Shown: positions 1-6,564 of the stretch, piece after piece
How the letters are laid out: every line of letters begins with the position of its first letter
How positions within the stretch are numbered: the first letter of the stretch is position 1
Assembly: GCA_040377825.1 (NCBI GenBank)
Contig: JBEINZ010000112.1
Location: 1-9,936, forward strand
Length of the DNA: 9,936 bases
From: JBEINZ01 sp040377825
GTDB lineage: Bacteria; Pseudomonadota; Alphaproteobacteria; Rhizobiales; Ancalomicrobiaceae
Direction: 5' to 3'
Notes under the pieces: model-generated
What the model was told of the DNA's origin: nothing
The model's database searches: none
The model's input: the letters and a program-made list of their open reading frames with translations, nothing else
Position numbers and translations under genes: made by a program

Positions 1-305
1 AGCGTGATGGAGTCTGTATCCACGGTCGCCGACGAGGCGATCGCGGCCGCGATAATCTCGCCCTGGGTCATCAGGCTTTCCAGACGCGCGTCAATCAGGC
101 CGGCACGGAACTGGTTGAGATAGAGGATGCCCGAGAGGAGGGCGATCAGGGCGAACAGATTGAGGATGACGATCCGGCGCGTGAGACTTGAGAAGACGGC
201 TGTTCCCAAGCCGCGCGTGACGCGCGCAATCGCCATGCGCCACGGCCGCCGCGGAGACGACGACCGACGGGCTCGACCGGCACGTTGGTCCGTGCGCGCG
301 TCCAT
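1..305 (-). CDS. chvG: ChvG-like sensor histidine kinase, N-terminal part (runs off left edge)
   Basis: This is the start of a membrane sensor kinase, the partner of the response regulator encoded just upstream. Only 101 codons are in the window. Seen: a basic N-terminus rich in Arg and Ser (residues 1-35), a single hydrophobic segment at about 45-65 (RIVILNLFALIALLSGILYL), then the stretch NQFRAGLIDARLESL followed by QGEIIAAAIA, which begins the periplasmic sensor part. This wording is typical of ChvG/ExoS kinases of Alphaproteobacteria. The ATG at 305-303 lies 10 bases after the chvI stop. An AAGGAGG ribosome-binding site (319-325) sits inside the last chvI codons, with a rather long 13-base gap. 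The family phosphorylates ChvI in response to acid or envelope stress, and in rhizobia it is held in check by ExoR. The kinase domains lie outside the window, so their integrity cannot be judged. Confidence 0.9.
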   Translation of the reverse strand, partial: MDARTDQRAGRARRSSSPRRPWRMAIARVTRGLGTAVFSSLTRRIVILNLFALIALLSGILYLNQFRAGLIDARLESLMTQGEIIAAAIASSATVDTDSIT

Positions 306-315
306 CGCTCGGCGC

Positions 316-1017
316 TCAAGCCTCCTTGAAACGATAGCCGACGCCGTAGAGCGTCTCGATCATCTCGAAGTCGTCGTCGACGGCCTTGAACTTCTTCCGA
401 AGCCGCTTGATGTGACTGTCGATGGTTCGATCGTCGACATAGACCTGATCGTCGTAGGCGGCGTCCATGAGCGCGTTTCGACTTTTCACCACGCCGGGCC
501 GCTGCGCCAACGCATAAAGAATGAGGAATTCAGTCACGGTCAGCGTGACCGGTTCGCCCTTCCAGGTGCAGGTATGCCGCTCCTGATCCATGGAGAGCTG
601 ACCGCGGTCGAGCATTTTCGCCAGATCGGTTGGCTTCGGCGCGCCTTCGCCGCGCGGCGACGAGCGTCGCAGCACCGCCTTGACGCGCTCGACCAACAGC
701 CTTTGCGAGAACGGCTTCCGAATGAAATCGTCGGCGCCCATCTTCAGGCCGAACAGCTCGTCGATTTCGTCATCCTTGGAGGTCAGGAAAATGACCGGAA
801 GCTCGGACTTCTGCCGAAACCGGCGCAGCAGCTCCATCCCGTCCATGCGCGGCATCTTGATGTCGAAAATTGCCAGATCCGGCGGATTGGCCCGAAGGCC
901 GTCCAAGGCCGTCGTCCCGTCGGTATAGGTTTGCACCCGGTAGCCTTCCGCTTCCAGCGCGATCGAGACGCTGGTCAGGATGTTCCGGTCGTCGTCGACC
1001 AGGGCGATGGTTGGCAT
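316..1017 (-). CDS. chvI: ChvI-type response regulator (OmpR/PhoB family)
   Basis: This is a DNA-binding response regulator of 233 residues, complete and of normal length. The receiver domain (about residues 1-118 from the ATG at 1017) has the acidic pocket in LVDDDRN, the phosphoacceptor Asp52 in FDIKMPRMDG, the switch Thr79 in FLTSKDDE and Lys101 in RKPFSQ. The C-terminal winged helix (about 135-233) has VTEFLILYALAQ and the end signature RTIDSHIKRLRKKF, then LYGVGYRF. The start MPTIALVDDDRNILTSVSIA matches the ChvI family closely. I prefer the ATG at 1017 because AAAGGA lies 10 bases before it and family members begin there; an in-frame TTG at 1023 would add two residues but leave only a 4-base gap. 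It is transcribed ahead of chvG, almost certainly as an operon. In rhizobia ChvI controls exopolysaccharide, motility and acid-response genes; targets here are not visible. Confidence 0.95.
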   Translation of the reverse strand: MPTIALVDDDRNILTSVSIALEAEGYRVQTYTDGTTALDGLRANPPDLAIFDIKMPRMDGMELLRRFRQKSELPVIFLTSKDDEIDELFGLKMGADDFIRKPFSQRLLVERVKAVLRRSSPRGEGAPKPTDLAKMLDRGQLSMDQERHTCTWKGEPVTLTVTEFLILYALAQRPGVVKSRNALMDAAYDDQVYVDDRTIDSHIKRLRKKFKAVDDDFEMIETLYGVGYRFKEA

Positions 1018-1072
1018 CGGCAATCGGTCCTTTGTACGTTTCGGGCGTCATGGAGCGCGAATTGAACTTAAT

Positions 1073-1082
1073 GGTTCGAACC
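1073..1082. promoter_or_regulatory. Palindrome GGTTCGAACC upstream of chvI
   Basis: This is a perfect 10-bp palindrome about 56 bases before the chvI ATG. The half-site CGAACC recurs in the larger inverted repeat at 1117-1141, so the chvI upstream region carries the same half-site four times in alternating orientation. This could be an operator, perhaps for autoregulation, but no known binding consensus is recognised and the functional reading is inference. Confidence 0.3.
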
Positions 1083-1116
1083 GCGCCCCCACTCCGCAGC
1101 TTGCCATGGCTTCGTG

Positions 1117-1141
1117 CGAACCAGCTGACTCGACTGGTTCG
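1117..1141. promoter_or_regulatory. Inverted repeat CGAACCAG-N9-CTGGTTCG upstream of chvI
   Basis: Two perfect 8-bp arms (1117-1124 and 1134-1141) are separated by 9 bases, in the gap between the chvI start and the MATE gene end. There is no T-run on either side, so it does not look like an intrinsic terminator. It lies 100-124 bases before the chvI start, a plausible place for a dimeric regulator. The rest of the 1018-1261 gap holds no ORF or RNA gene that I can support. Confidence 0.35.
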
Positions 1142-1261
1142 GGCGTTGCAATAAGGTCTCGAACGCCTAGATTGCGCTCAAATCATGGCCTTCGACCATA
1201 ACGCACGCCGGCCCATGCGCCAAATCGGGTCCGCAATGCACCGCGCGGGGCACGTCGTGCC

Positions 1262-2683
1262 TCAGATGGGTTTGATCGGCCGGTTCACGACGAGGCCGAA
1301 GCGCGGCAGCAATATGCCGAGCGACGCCAATGTCCCGATAACAATGCCGGCCATGAGTCCGACCGGTCCGAGGCCGCCTGACGTTGCGAGCCAAATCGCG
1401 ACCGGCAGGCCCACCATCCAGAATGCAGCGGTCTGCGCGAGCGTCGGCACCCAGACATCCCCCGCGCCGCGCAGCGCCCCCGTGACCACGCCCATGGCGG
1501 CGTCGAACGCGAGCAGGATCCCGGCAACCAGAAACGTGTGCCGTGTGATCGCAAGCACCGCGGGCTCATCCGTATAGATGCCGGCAATTCTATCGGGAGC
1601 CAAGGCGATCGCGATTCCCACGGGAAGCGAGATCAGGGCGCCGAGCGCGATCCCGACCGTGCCCGCGCGAAGAATGTCCGGTCGGGAGCCCGCTCCGACG
1701 GCGTGGCCCACACGAATTGCCGTCGCGCCGGCCATTCCAACGGCCGTCATGTAGACGAGCGTAACCACGCTCATGGTTATCTGATGGGCGGCGAGCGCGA
1801 TCGTACCGAGCGTGCCAGCCACGAATACGATGCATGCGAAGGCTGCGCTTTCTATCCCTTGAGCGAGTCCCATGGGCACACCAGTGCCACGCAACCGTCG
1901 CCCAAGTTCGCCCCCAAGGGACACCGCCTCCGCGATCCACACACGCCAGGGCGCAATCAACCCAGTCGGGTTGCCGCGCCGCCTCTCGTCCGCCAGGAGC
2001 ATGCCTAGGAGTGCTAGGAAAGCCAGCCACCGCAGCGCCGAGGAGACCGCCACCATGCCGTCCGCCCCGCCTGGTGCGACCACGCCGCCCCAGCCAAGGC
2101 CGAAGATCCCGTTCAAGGGAACATTCAACATGTTGATGACTAGCAAGACAAACAGACCCGCCTGCGGGCGGCCGGTTGCCTCCATGTAGAGATTGGTCGC
2201 GGTAAATGCCAAGAGGCCGGGAATGCCCCACGCAAAGGCCTGCATGACGCGCGCGCCAAGTTCGGACAATTCCGGCGTTTGGCCCACCACCAGGAAGAAT
2301 TGCCGCGACCAAATCGACAGCACCGCCACGATGCAGCCAAGGAAGAGCGCATGAATGACGCCGATCCGAAAAATCGCGCCGCATCGGCGGACGTCGCCCG
2401 CGCCGAACGATTGCGCGGTCAAGACCACAACGGACTGAAGCGCGCCAAGCGAAACAAGCATGAGCACGAGCAACGGCGCAATCCCGAGTCCCATGGCGGC
2501 GATATCTTCAGCACCGGCCCAACCGGCCATGATCGTATCGACGATGAACATGGTCAGCATGGCGGTTCGCGCTGCGATAATGGGCATGGCAAGGCGCCAA
2601 GTCTCGCGGATATGCTCCGAGATCGGCCGCGGGACGGTCGCGCGGTGCTCGGATGGAGGGGGATCTAAGGTCGTGATGCGCAT
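1262..2683 (-). CDS. MATE-family multidrug/cation efflux transporter
   Basis: This inner-membrane exporter of 473 residues is of normal MATE length, with many hydrophobic segments along its whole length. The start region HIRETWRLAMPIIAARTAM followed by FIVDTIMAGWAGAEDIAAMG is the typical first-helix signature of the family, including the Asp of VDTIMAG. The second half repeats the pattern (SAAFACIVFVAGTLGTIALA, then GMAGATAIRVGHAVGAG), as expected for a two-lobed MATE protein. MATE proteins expel cationic drugs or other organic compounds using Na+ or H+ gradients; the substrate here cannot be told. The frame is open back to 2842, but that longer form would overlap the divergent gene and enter AT-rich promoter-like DNA, so I chose the ATG at 2683 (GTG at 2686 possible). 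No clear ribosome-binding site precedes it. It is divergent from the HugZ-like gene and lies downstream of nothing on its own strand in this window. Confidence 0.9.
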   Translation of the reverse strand: MRITTLDPPPSEHRATVPRPISEHIRETWRLAMPIIAARTAMLTMFIVDTIMAGWAGAEDIAAMGLGIAPLLVLMLVSLGALQSVVVLTAQSFGAGDVRRCGAIFRIGVIHALFLGCIVAVLSIWSRQFFLVVGQTPELSELGARVMQAFAWGIPGLLAFTATNLYMEATGRPQAGLFVLLVINMLNVPLNGIFGLGWGGVVAPGGADGMVAVSSALRWLAFLALLGMLLADERRRGNPTGLIAPWRVWIAEAVSLGGELGRRLRGTGVPMGLAQGIESAAFACIVFVAGTLGTIALAAHQITMSVVTLVYMTAVGMAGATAIRVGHAVGAGSRPDILRAGTVGIALGALISLPVGIAIALAPDRIAGIYTDEPAVLAITRHTFLVAGILLAFDAAMGVVTGALRGAGDVWVPTLAQTAAFWMVGLPVAIWLATSGGLGPVGLMAGIVIGTLASLGILLPRFGLVVNRPIKPI

Positions 2684-2687
2684 CACG
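2672..2687. promoter_or_regulatory. Perfect 16-bp palindrome of CRP/FNR-like form over the MATE start codon
   Basis: CGTGATGCGCATCACG reads the same on both strands. Its core GTGA-N6-TCAC agrees with the CRP-family consensus TGTGA-N6-TCACA at eight of ten positions. It covers the ATG of the MATE gene and lies 125 bases before the HugZ-like gene. A protein bound here would block MATE expression and could also act on the divergent gene. The palindrome is seen directly; the regulator assignment is inferred from the form alone, and GntR-type repressors can use similar sites. Confidence 0.45.
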
Positions 2688-2690
2688 CAA

Positions 2691-2708
2691 CATATCAATA
2701 ATTGTATG
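2691..2708. promoter_or_regulatory. AT-rich imperfect palindrome CATA(T)CAAT-A-ATTGTATG
   Basis: Left arm 2691-2699 and right arm 2701-2708 pair over 8 positions, with one extra T in the left arm, around a central A. It begins 3 bases after the palindrome at 2672-2687, in the AT-rich core of the divergent MATE/HugZ-like promoter region. CAAT/ATTG half-sites are common for MarR-type repressors, but no such regulator gene is visible nearby. No convincing -35/-10 pair could be assigned in the 2684-2811 gap. Confidence 0.35.
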
Positions 2709-2811
2709 GACGCAAAGAAAAAACTTCGCCACCGAGCAGCTTTGGTAAACGAGCCGGGCACCGATGGCCTGACGAGCGGAGCACTACCGGCTTGCTCCGA
2801 CGGCTGGTCTG

Positions 2812-3582
2812 ATGCACGGTTTTCATATGCGCCCAAACTCATCCCCTTCGCCGATTGCCGCTGCCCGCCGCCTGTTGCGCGAGGCGCGCATGGCCGCGCT
2901 CGCGACCTTGCTACCGCAGGGGCCGACGCCTTTTGTGTCGCTTGTGACCATCGCGACCGAAGCCGATGGGACGCCGCTGATGCTGCTTTCGGATCTTGCG
3001 GTTCATACGCGCAACATCAAGGCGAATGCGCGCGCCTCCATTCTCATTGATGAGCGTGCGGCGACCATGTCCGCCGGTGATCCCCTGACGGGTGTGCGCG
3101 CCACGCTGGTCGGGCAAATCGAGCGGATCGAGCACGCCCGCGCCCGTCGGCGGTTTCTTGCTCGCCAGCAAGAGGCGGAACTCTATGCCGACTTCGCGGA
3201 TTTCTCGTTCTACCGTCTTCAGGTCGAGACCGCGCATCTGGTCGCCGGTTTCGGACGGATCGCAGAACTGTCGACGTGCGACGTGTTGATTGACCTAACG
3301 GATGCCGAGGAAATCGTGTCGAGCGAAACCGAGATTCTCGCGCATCTGAACGAAGAGCACGCCGATGCCCTGCGCCTTTTCGCCACGCGCCTGCTCGGAT
3401 CTGTCGATGGCGACTGGCGGGCGATCGGAATTGACCCCGAGGGGCTCGATCTCCGGCTCTCCCGCGAATCCGAGACGCACTCTCGCCGGCTCGCATTTCC
3501 GACGCTTGTCCGAAATTCCGGAACACTTCGTGCAATTTTGAAGAATCTTGCAGAAACTGCCCACGGCGATTTCAGTATATAG
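2812..3582 (+). CDS. HugZ-like pyridoxamine-phosphate-oxidase-fold protein with DUF2470-type C-terminus
   Basis: This soluble protein of 256 residues has two parts. Residues about 14-155 form an FMN-binding split-barrel domain: AARRLLREARMAALATLLPQ, then PFVSLVTIATEADGTPLMLL, then SDLAVHTRNIKANARASILI, then the conserved FYRLQVETAHLVAGFGRIAEL. Residues about 172-250 match the DUF2470-type domain, with HLNEEHADALRLFA and a later IGIDPEGLDLR. Proteins with this layout include HugZ-type haem-degrading enzymes and haem-utilisation proteins; the rest are uncharacterised. I cannot identify a haem ligand, and no haem uptake gene is nearby, so haem degradation is only a possibility. A second ATG at 2827 would shorten it by five residues; neither start has a clear ribosome-binding site. 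It is divergent from the MATE gene and is followed by pckA after 202 bases. Confidence 0.85.
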   Translation: MHGFHMRPNSSPSPIAAARRLLREARMAALATLLPQGPTPFVSLVTIATEADGTPLMLLSDLAVHTRNIKANARASILIDERAATMSAGDPLTGVRATLVGQIERIEHARARRRFLARQQEAELYADFADFSFYRLQVETAHLVAGFGRIAELSTCDVLIDLTDAEEIVSSETEILAHLNEEHADALRLFATRLLGSVDGDWRAIGIDPEGLDLRLSRESETHSRRLAFPTLVRNSGTLRAILKNLAETAHGDFSI

Positions 3583-3718
3583 TTCGATCGCGAGTGAAAG
3601 GCATTGCATTAAACTTTATGGCCTGTTGCCTTGGTCTAGCTTCGGACATAGTCTCGAATCCGTTTTACGATGGGGACGGATACGGAGACTGCACAAAATT
3701 CATTTTGAGAAATTTCTT

Positions 3719-3744
3719 GCACCAAGCCTGCTTTGTCTTGGTGC
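3719..3744. promoter_or_regulatory. Inverted repeat GCACCAAG-N10-CTTGGTGC in the pckA leader
   Basis: Two perfect 8-bp arms (3719-3726 and 3737-3744) lie around a 10-base centre, 28 bases before the pckA ribosome-binding site. No T-run follows, so a terminator is unlikely. It could be an operator for a carbon-source regulator or a leader hairpin in the pckA mRNA. LacI-type regulation of pckA is known in Sinorhizobium, but I cannot say that this site matches its operator. The surrounding 3583-3784 gap is AT-richer than its neighbours and otherwise holds no recognised feature. Confidence 0.4.
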
Positions 3745-3772
3745 CGCCTTCGATGATCGGATCAGCTTGTTT

Positions 3773-3777
3773 GGAGG
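3773..3777 (+). promoter_or_regulatory. Ribosome-binding site GGAGG that sets the pckA start
   Basis: GGAGG lies 7 bases before the GTG at 3785. This is the only well-placed ribosome-binding site near the point where similarity to PEP carboxykinase begins, and it rules out the upstream in-frame ATG at 3548 as the start. Confidence 0.8.
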
Positions 3778-3784
3778 ACGACGC

Positions 3785-5398
3785 GTGAAGCAGACTGGCA
3801 TCTGGAACACATCCGAGGGGCTAGACCGGGTTGGCTTGACCAATCTGGCCGCGGTCTTTTGGAACCTCGGCGCGGCCGAATTGACCGAGCACGCGATCCG
3901 CCGCGGCGAAGCCATCCTGACCGACGCAGGCGCGCTAGCCGCCGATACGGGCCAGCACACTGGGCGATCGCCGAACGACAAGTATATCGTTCGCGACGAT
4001 CTGACCGAGGGCGCCATCTGGTGGGACAACAATAAGGCGATTTCCCCGGCCCAGTTCGATCTCCTGCGGTCGGATTTCCTTGCCCATGCCGAGGGGCATG
4101 AGCTTTACGCGCAGGACCTGGAGGCCGGCGCCGATCCGCGCTACCGGCTGCCCACTCGGGTCGTCACCGAGTATGCGTGGCATTCACTCTTTATCCGGAA
4201 TATGCTGCGCCGGCCGGAGCGCGACGCGCTCGCCGCCTTCGCGCCTGACCTCACCATCATCGATCTGCCAAGCTTCAAGGCGGACGCCGCCCGCCATGGC
4301 GTCCGTAGCGAAACCGTGATCGCGCTCGATCTGAAGCGGCGGCTCGTCCTGATCGGCGGGACGTCCTACGCGGGCGAGATGAAGAAGGCCGTCTTCACCG
4401 TGCTGAACTATTTTCTGCCGGACGAAGGCGTCATGCCGATGCATTGTTCGGCCAATGTCGGGCTGGAAGGCGATGTCGCGATCTTCTTCGGCTTGTCCGG
4501 CACCGGCAAGACGACACTCTCCGCCGATCCCTCGCGCACGCTTCTTGGCGACGACGAGCATGGCTGGAGCCCGAATGGCGTATTCAATTTCGAAGGTGGC
4601 TGCTACGCCAAGACCATCAAGCTTTCGCGCGAGGCCGAGCCGGAGATCTACGCGACGACCGAGCGATTCGGCAGCGTGCTGGAAAACGTCGTGATCGATC
4701 CCGTCACCCGCCGGCCGGATTTCGACGACGGCTCGAAGACCGAAAACACGCGCGTCTGCTATCCGCTGCATTTCATTGCGAATGCAAGTCCGACCGGCCG
4801 CGCCGGCCAGCCAAAAAACGTCATCATGCTGACCGCGGACGCCTTCGGCGTGATGCCGCCGATCGCCAAGCTGACGGCCGAACAGGCGATGTACCACTTC
4901 TTGTCGGGCTACACCGCGAAGGTCGCCGGCACGGAGAAGGGCGTCACCGAGCCGCAGGCGACCTTTTCGACGTGTTTCGGCGCGCCGTTCATGCCGCGCC
5001 ATCCGGCCGTTTATGGCGAACTCCTCAAGCGGTTGATCGCCGTGCATGGGGTGGATTGCTGGCTTGTGAACACCGGATGGACGGGCGGCGCCTATGGCGT
5101 CGGCCGGCGGATGCCGATCAAGGTGACGCGCCGCCTTTTGGCGGCCGCGCTCGACGGCTCGCTCAAGTCCGGCACGTTCTATCGCGACCGGTACTTCGGC
5201 TTCGCGGTGCCGACCGACGTCGCCGGCATCGAGCCGCATATCCTGGTGCCATCGAAGACGTGGGCTGATAAACTCGCCTTTGATCGCCAAGCGGCCAAGC
5301 TTGTCGACATGTTCGCCAAGAACTTCGAAAAGTTCGAACGCCATGTCGATGGCGCCGTCCGCGACGCAGCTCCGGCGATCCGCTCGGCCGCGGAGTAG
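3785..5398 (+). CDS. pckA: Phosphoenolpyruvate carboxykinase (ATP)
   Basis: This cytosolic enzyme turns oxaloacetate and ATP into PEP, CO2 and ADP, the entry step of gluconeogenesis from C4 acids. It has 537 residues, the normal length for the ATP-type family. Seen: the substrate loop TGQHTGRSPNDKYIVRDD with Arg61; Lys201 (GEMKKAVF), His220 (MHCSANVG) and Asp257 (LLGDDEHGW), which correspond by spacing to the metal ligands Lys213, His232 and Asp269 of the E. coli enzyme; the P-loop GLSGTGKTTLS at 236-246; NFEGGCYAKTIKLS at 268-281; and NTGWTGGAYGVGRRMPI near 429-445. All key residues are present, so it should be active. The GTG start is set by a GGAGG ribosome-binding site. The frame stays open upstream to 3548, but that part overlaps the previous gene and has no family likeness. 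In rhizobia pckA is normally next to chvI; here two genes lie between them. Confidence 0.97.
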   Translation: MKQTGIWNTSEGLDRVGLTNLAAVFWNLGAAELTEHAIRRGEAILTDAGALAADTGQHTGRSPNDKYIVRDDLTEGAIWWDNNKAISPAQFDLLRSDFLAHAEGHELYAQDLEAGADPRYRLPTRVVTEYAWHSLFIRNMLRRPERDALAAFAPDLTIIDLPSFKADAARHGVRSETVIALDLKRRLVLIGGTSYAGEMKKAVFTVLNYFLPDEGVMPMHCSANVGLEGDVAIFFGLSGTGKTTLSADPSRTLLGDDEHGWSPNGVFNFEGGCYAKTIKLSREAEPEIYATTERFGSVLENVVIDPVTRRPDFDDGSKTENTRVCYPLHFIANASPTGRAGQPKNVIMLTADAFGVMPPIAKLTAEQAMYHFLSGYTAKVAGTEKGVTEPQATFSTCFGAPFMPRHPAVYGELLKRLIAVHGVDCWLVNTGWTGGAYGVGRRMPIKVTRRLLAAALDGSLKSGTFYRDRYFGFAVPTDVAGIEPHILVPSKTWADKLAFDRQAAKLVDMFAKNFEKFERHVDGAVRDAAPAIRSAAE

Positions 5399-5431
5399 GG
5401 AACGGCGACGCTGTTTCGGCAGGCCTCGCGC

Positions 5432-5457
5432 TCCTATATGATTGGTCTGTGATAGGA
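5432..5457. promoter_or_regulatory. Inverted repeat TCCTAT-N14-ATAGGA ahead of the XdhC operon
   Basis: Two perfect 6-bp arms (5432-5437 and 5452-5457) lie in the 78-base gap between pckA and the first XdhC gene, ending 19 bases before its ATG. The left arm runs into a TATATGAT stretch that could serve as a -10 box, but no good -35 was found. A repeat this short can occur by chance; it is listed because the gap is the only place for a separate promoter of the molybdenum-enzyme maturation genes. Confidence 0.2.
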
Positions 5458-5476
5458 CGGATGGGGCGCGAGGATC

Positions 5477-5812
5477 ATGGGCGACGCAACGGATATTTCG
5501 ACACGCGACGTGCTCTCGATTGCCGAGGATTGGCGTCGGCAGGGGCGGGGGGTCGCGCTCGCCACTGTTGTGGAGACCTGGGGCTCCGCACCGCGCCCGA
5601 TCGGCAGTCATCTGGTGATTGACGACGAGGGCAATTTCGAGGGCTCGGTTTCCGGCGGCTGCGTCGAGGGCGCTGTCGTCTCGGAGGCCGTCGACGTGAT
5701 CGGCGACGGTACGCCGCGCCTGCTCGAATTCGGGGTTGCCGACGAAACCGCGTGGCGGGTTGGGCTCTCCTGCGGCGGCCGGATTGCCGTCTTCGTCGAA
5801 CGCCTGAACTGA
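5477..5812 (+). CDS. XdhC/CoxI-family protein, stand-alone N-terminal domain
   Basis: This small protein of 111 residues consists of just the XdhC N-terminal domain. Signatures: ATVVETWGSAPRPIGSHLVI (29-48), GSVSGGCVEGAVV (56-68) and VGLSCGGRIAVFVE (95-108); the SGGCVEG and LSCGG cysteines (62 and 99) are present. XdhC proteins bind molybdenum cofactor and help insert its sulphurated form into xanthine-dehydrogenase-type enzymes. Most XdhC proteins carry a C-terminal Rossmann domain on the same chain; here that domain is encoded by the next gene after 23 bases. The split looks genuine: this gene ends in TGA right after a normal domain end, and the next has its own ribosome-binding site and start. 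A GAGG lies unusually close (3 bases) to the ATG. The two products probably work together. Confidence 0.88.
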   Translation: MGDATDISTRDVLSIAEDWRRQGRGVALATVVETWGSAPRPIGSHLVIDDEGNFEGSVSGGCVEGAVVSEAVDVIGDGTPRLLEFGVADETAWRVGLSCGGRIAVFVERLN

Positions 5813-5835
5813 TCCGCCAACCGCCGAGGCTTGCC

Positions 5836-6564
5836 ATGGACCTATCGCTGCTTCAGGCAATGAATGCCGAGCGCCGCGCGCGCCGCGCCGTGGTACGCAT
5901 CAGCGATGTCGCGACCGGTGCGGAGCGGCTCGTTCGCGAGGTGGACCTCGATGCAGCCGATCCGCTTGCCGTGGAGATTGCCGCGTGTTTCCGGTCGGGC
6001 AAATCCGGCATGGTCGAAACCCCTGCCGGCGCCCGGTTGTTCTTGACGGTCGACGTGCCGCCGCCCCGCCTTGTCGCGATCGGGGCGGTCCATATCACCC
6101 AGGCCCTCGCGCCAATGGCGCGGATGACGGGGTTCGATGTGGTGGTCATCGATCCGCGGACGGCGTTCGCGACCGATGCGCGCTTCGAAGGCACGGCGCT
6201 CCTGGCCGAATGGCCGGCCGATGTCGTGCCCTCGCGGGTTCCGATCGATGCCTATACCGCTTTGGTCGCGGTCACGCATGATCCGAAGATCGACGATTGG
6301 CCTATCGCCGAAGCCCTGCGCAATGGTGCCTTCTACGTTGGCGCGCTCGGCAGCCGGAAAACCCATGCCAAGCGTATCGAGCGCCTTCAAGCGCTTGGGC
6401 TCGGCGAGACGGATATCGGCCGGATCGCCGCGCCGATCGGCTTGGACATCGGTGCCCAGTCGCCGGCGGAAATCGCGGTCTCCGTGCTCGCGCAAATGAT
6501 CGAGGCGCTCCGCAAGCGCTCGGGCGCGCGCGTCGCGAAGGCCGTCGGGAGCGAGGCGGCATGA
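5836..6564 (+). CDS. XdhC-family protein with C-terminal Rossmann domain
   Basis: This protein of 242 residues is the second half of the split XdhC pair. Residues 1-75 form a degenerate front part (FRSGKSGMVETPAGARLFLT). From about 76 there is a Rossmann fold: PRLVAIGAVHITQALAPMA (a glycine-poor GxxH nucleotide loop), VVVIDPR with Asp106 closing the second strand, VAVTHDPKIDD (145-154), YVGALGSRKTHAKR (167-180) and IGLDIGAQSPAEIAVSVLAQ (201-220). These are the standard blocks of XdhC C-terminal domains, which assist sulphuration or insertion of molybdenum cofactor in xanthine and CO dehydrogenase-family enzymes. The ATG at 5836 is preceded by GAGG at 5826-5829 with a 6-base gap; the frame is open further upstream but without likeness. 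Its TGA overlaps the next ATG (ATGA), pointing to translational coupling with the cofactor gene that follows. Confidence 0.9.
   Translation: MDLSLLQAMNAERRARRAVVRISDVATGAERLVREVDLDAADPLAVEIAACFRSGKSGMVETPAGARLFLTVDVPPPRLVAIGAVHITQALAPMARMTGFDVVVIDPRTAFATDARFEGTALLAEWPADVVPSRVPIDAYTALVAVTHDPKIDDWPIAEALRNGAFYVGALGSRKTHAKRIERLQALGLGETDIGRIAAPIGLDIGAQSPAEIAVSVLAQMIEALRKRSGARVAKAVGSEAA

Noticed and set aside
127..1065. 312-codon plus-strand frame across chvI
   Set aside because: It is antisense to chvI and the start of chvG, both of which have clear family motifs, and no protein family is recognised in it.
1060..1100. Possible tRNA, because of GGTTCGAACC resembling a T-arm
   Set aside because: No matching acceptor, D-arm or anticodon arm could be built around it on either strand.
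1249..1261. GGCAC-GTC-type hairpin just after the MATE stop as a terminator
   Set aside because: The stem is short (five pairs around a 3-base loop) and no U-run follows in the MATE transcript direction.
2684..2842. Extension of the MATE protein by 53 codons to an ATG at 2842
   Set aside because: It would overlap the divergent HugZ-like gene and span the AT-rich promoter region, and MATE likeness begins after the ATG at 2683.
2830..2866. GAAGGGG before the ATG at 2842 as a ribosome-binding site
   Set aside because: It abuts the ATG with no spacing, so it is not a workable site, and the longer MATE frame is unlikely for the other reasons given.
3548..3784. N-terminal extension of pckA by 79 codons
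   Set aside because: It overlaps the HugZ-like gene end, has no family likeness, and a well-spaced GGAGG sets the GTG at 3785.
4184..5860. 558-codon open frame on the minus strand opposite pckA
   Set aside because: It lies antisense to a fully conserved pckA and the start of the XdhC gene. Its product is Arg-rich and of low complexity with no family likeness. Long antisense frames are common in GC-rich DNA with strong codon bias.
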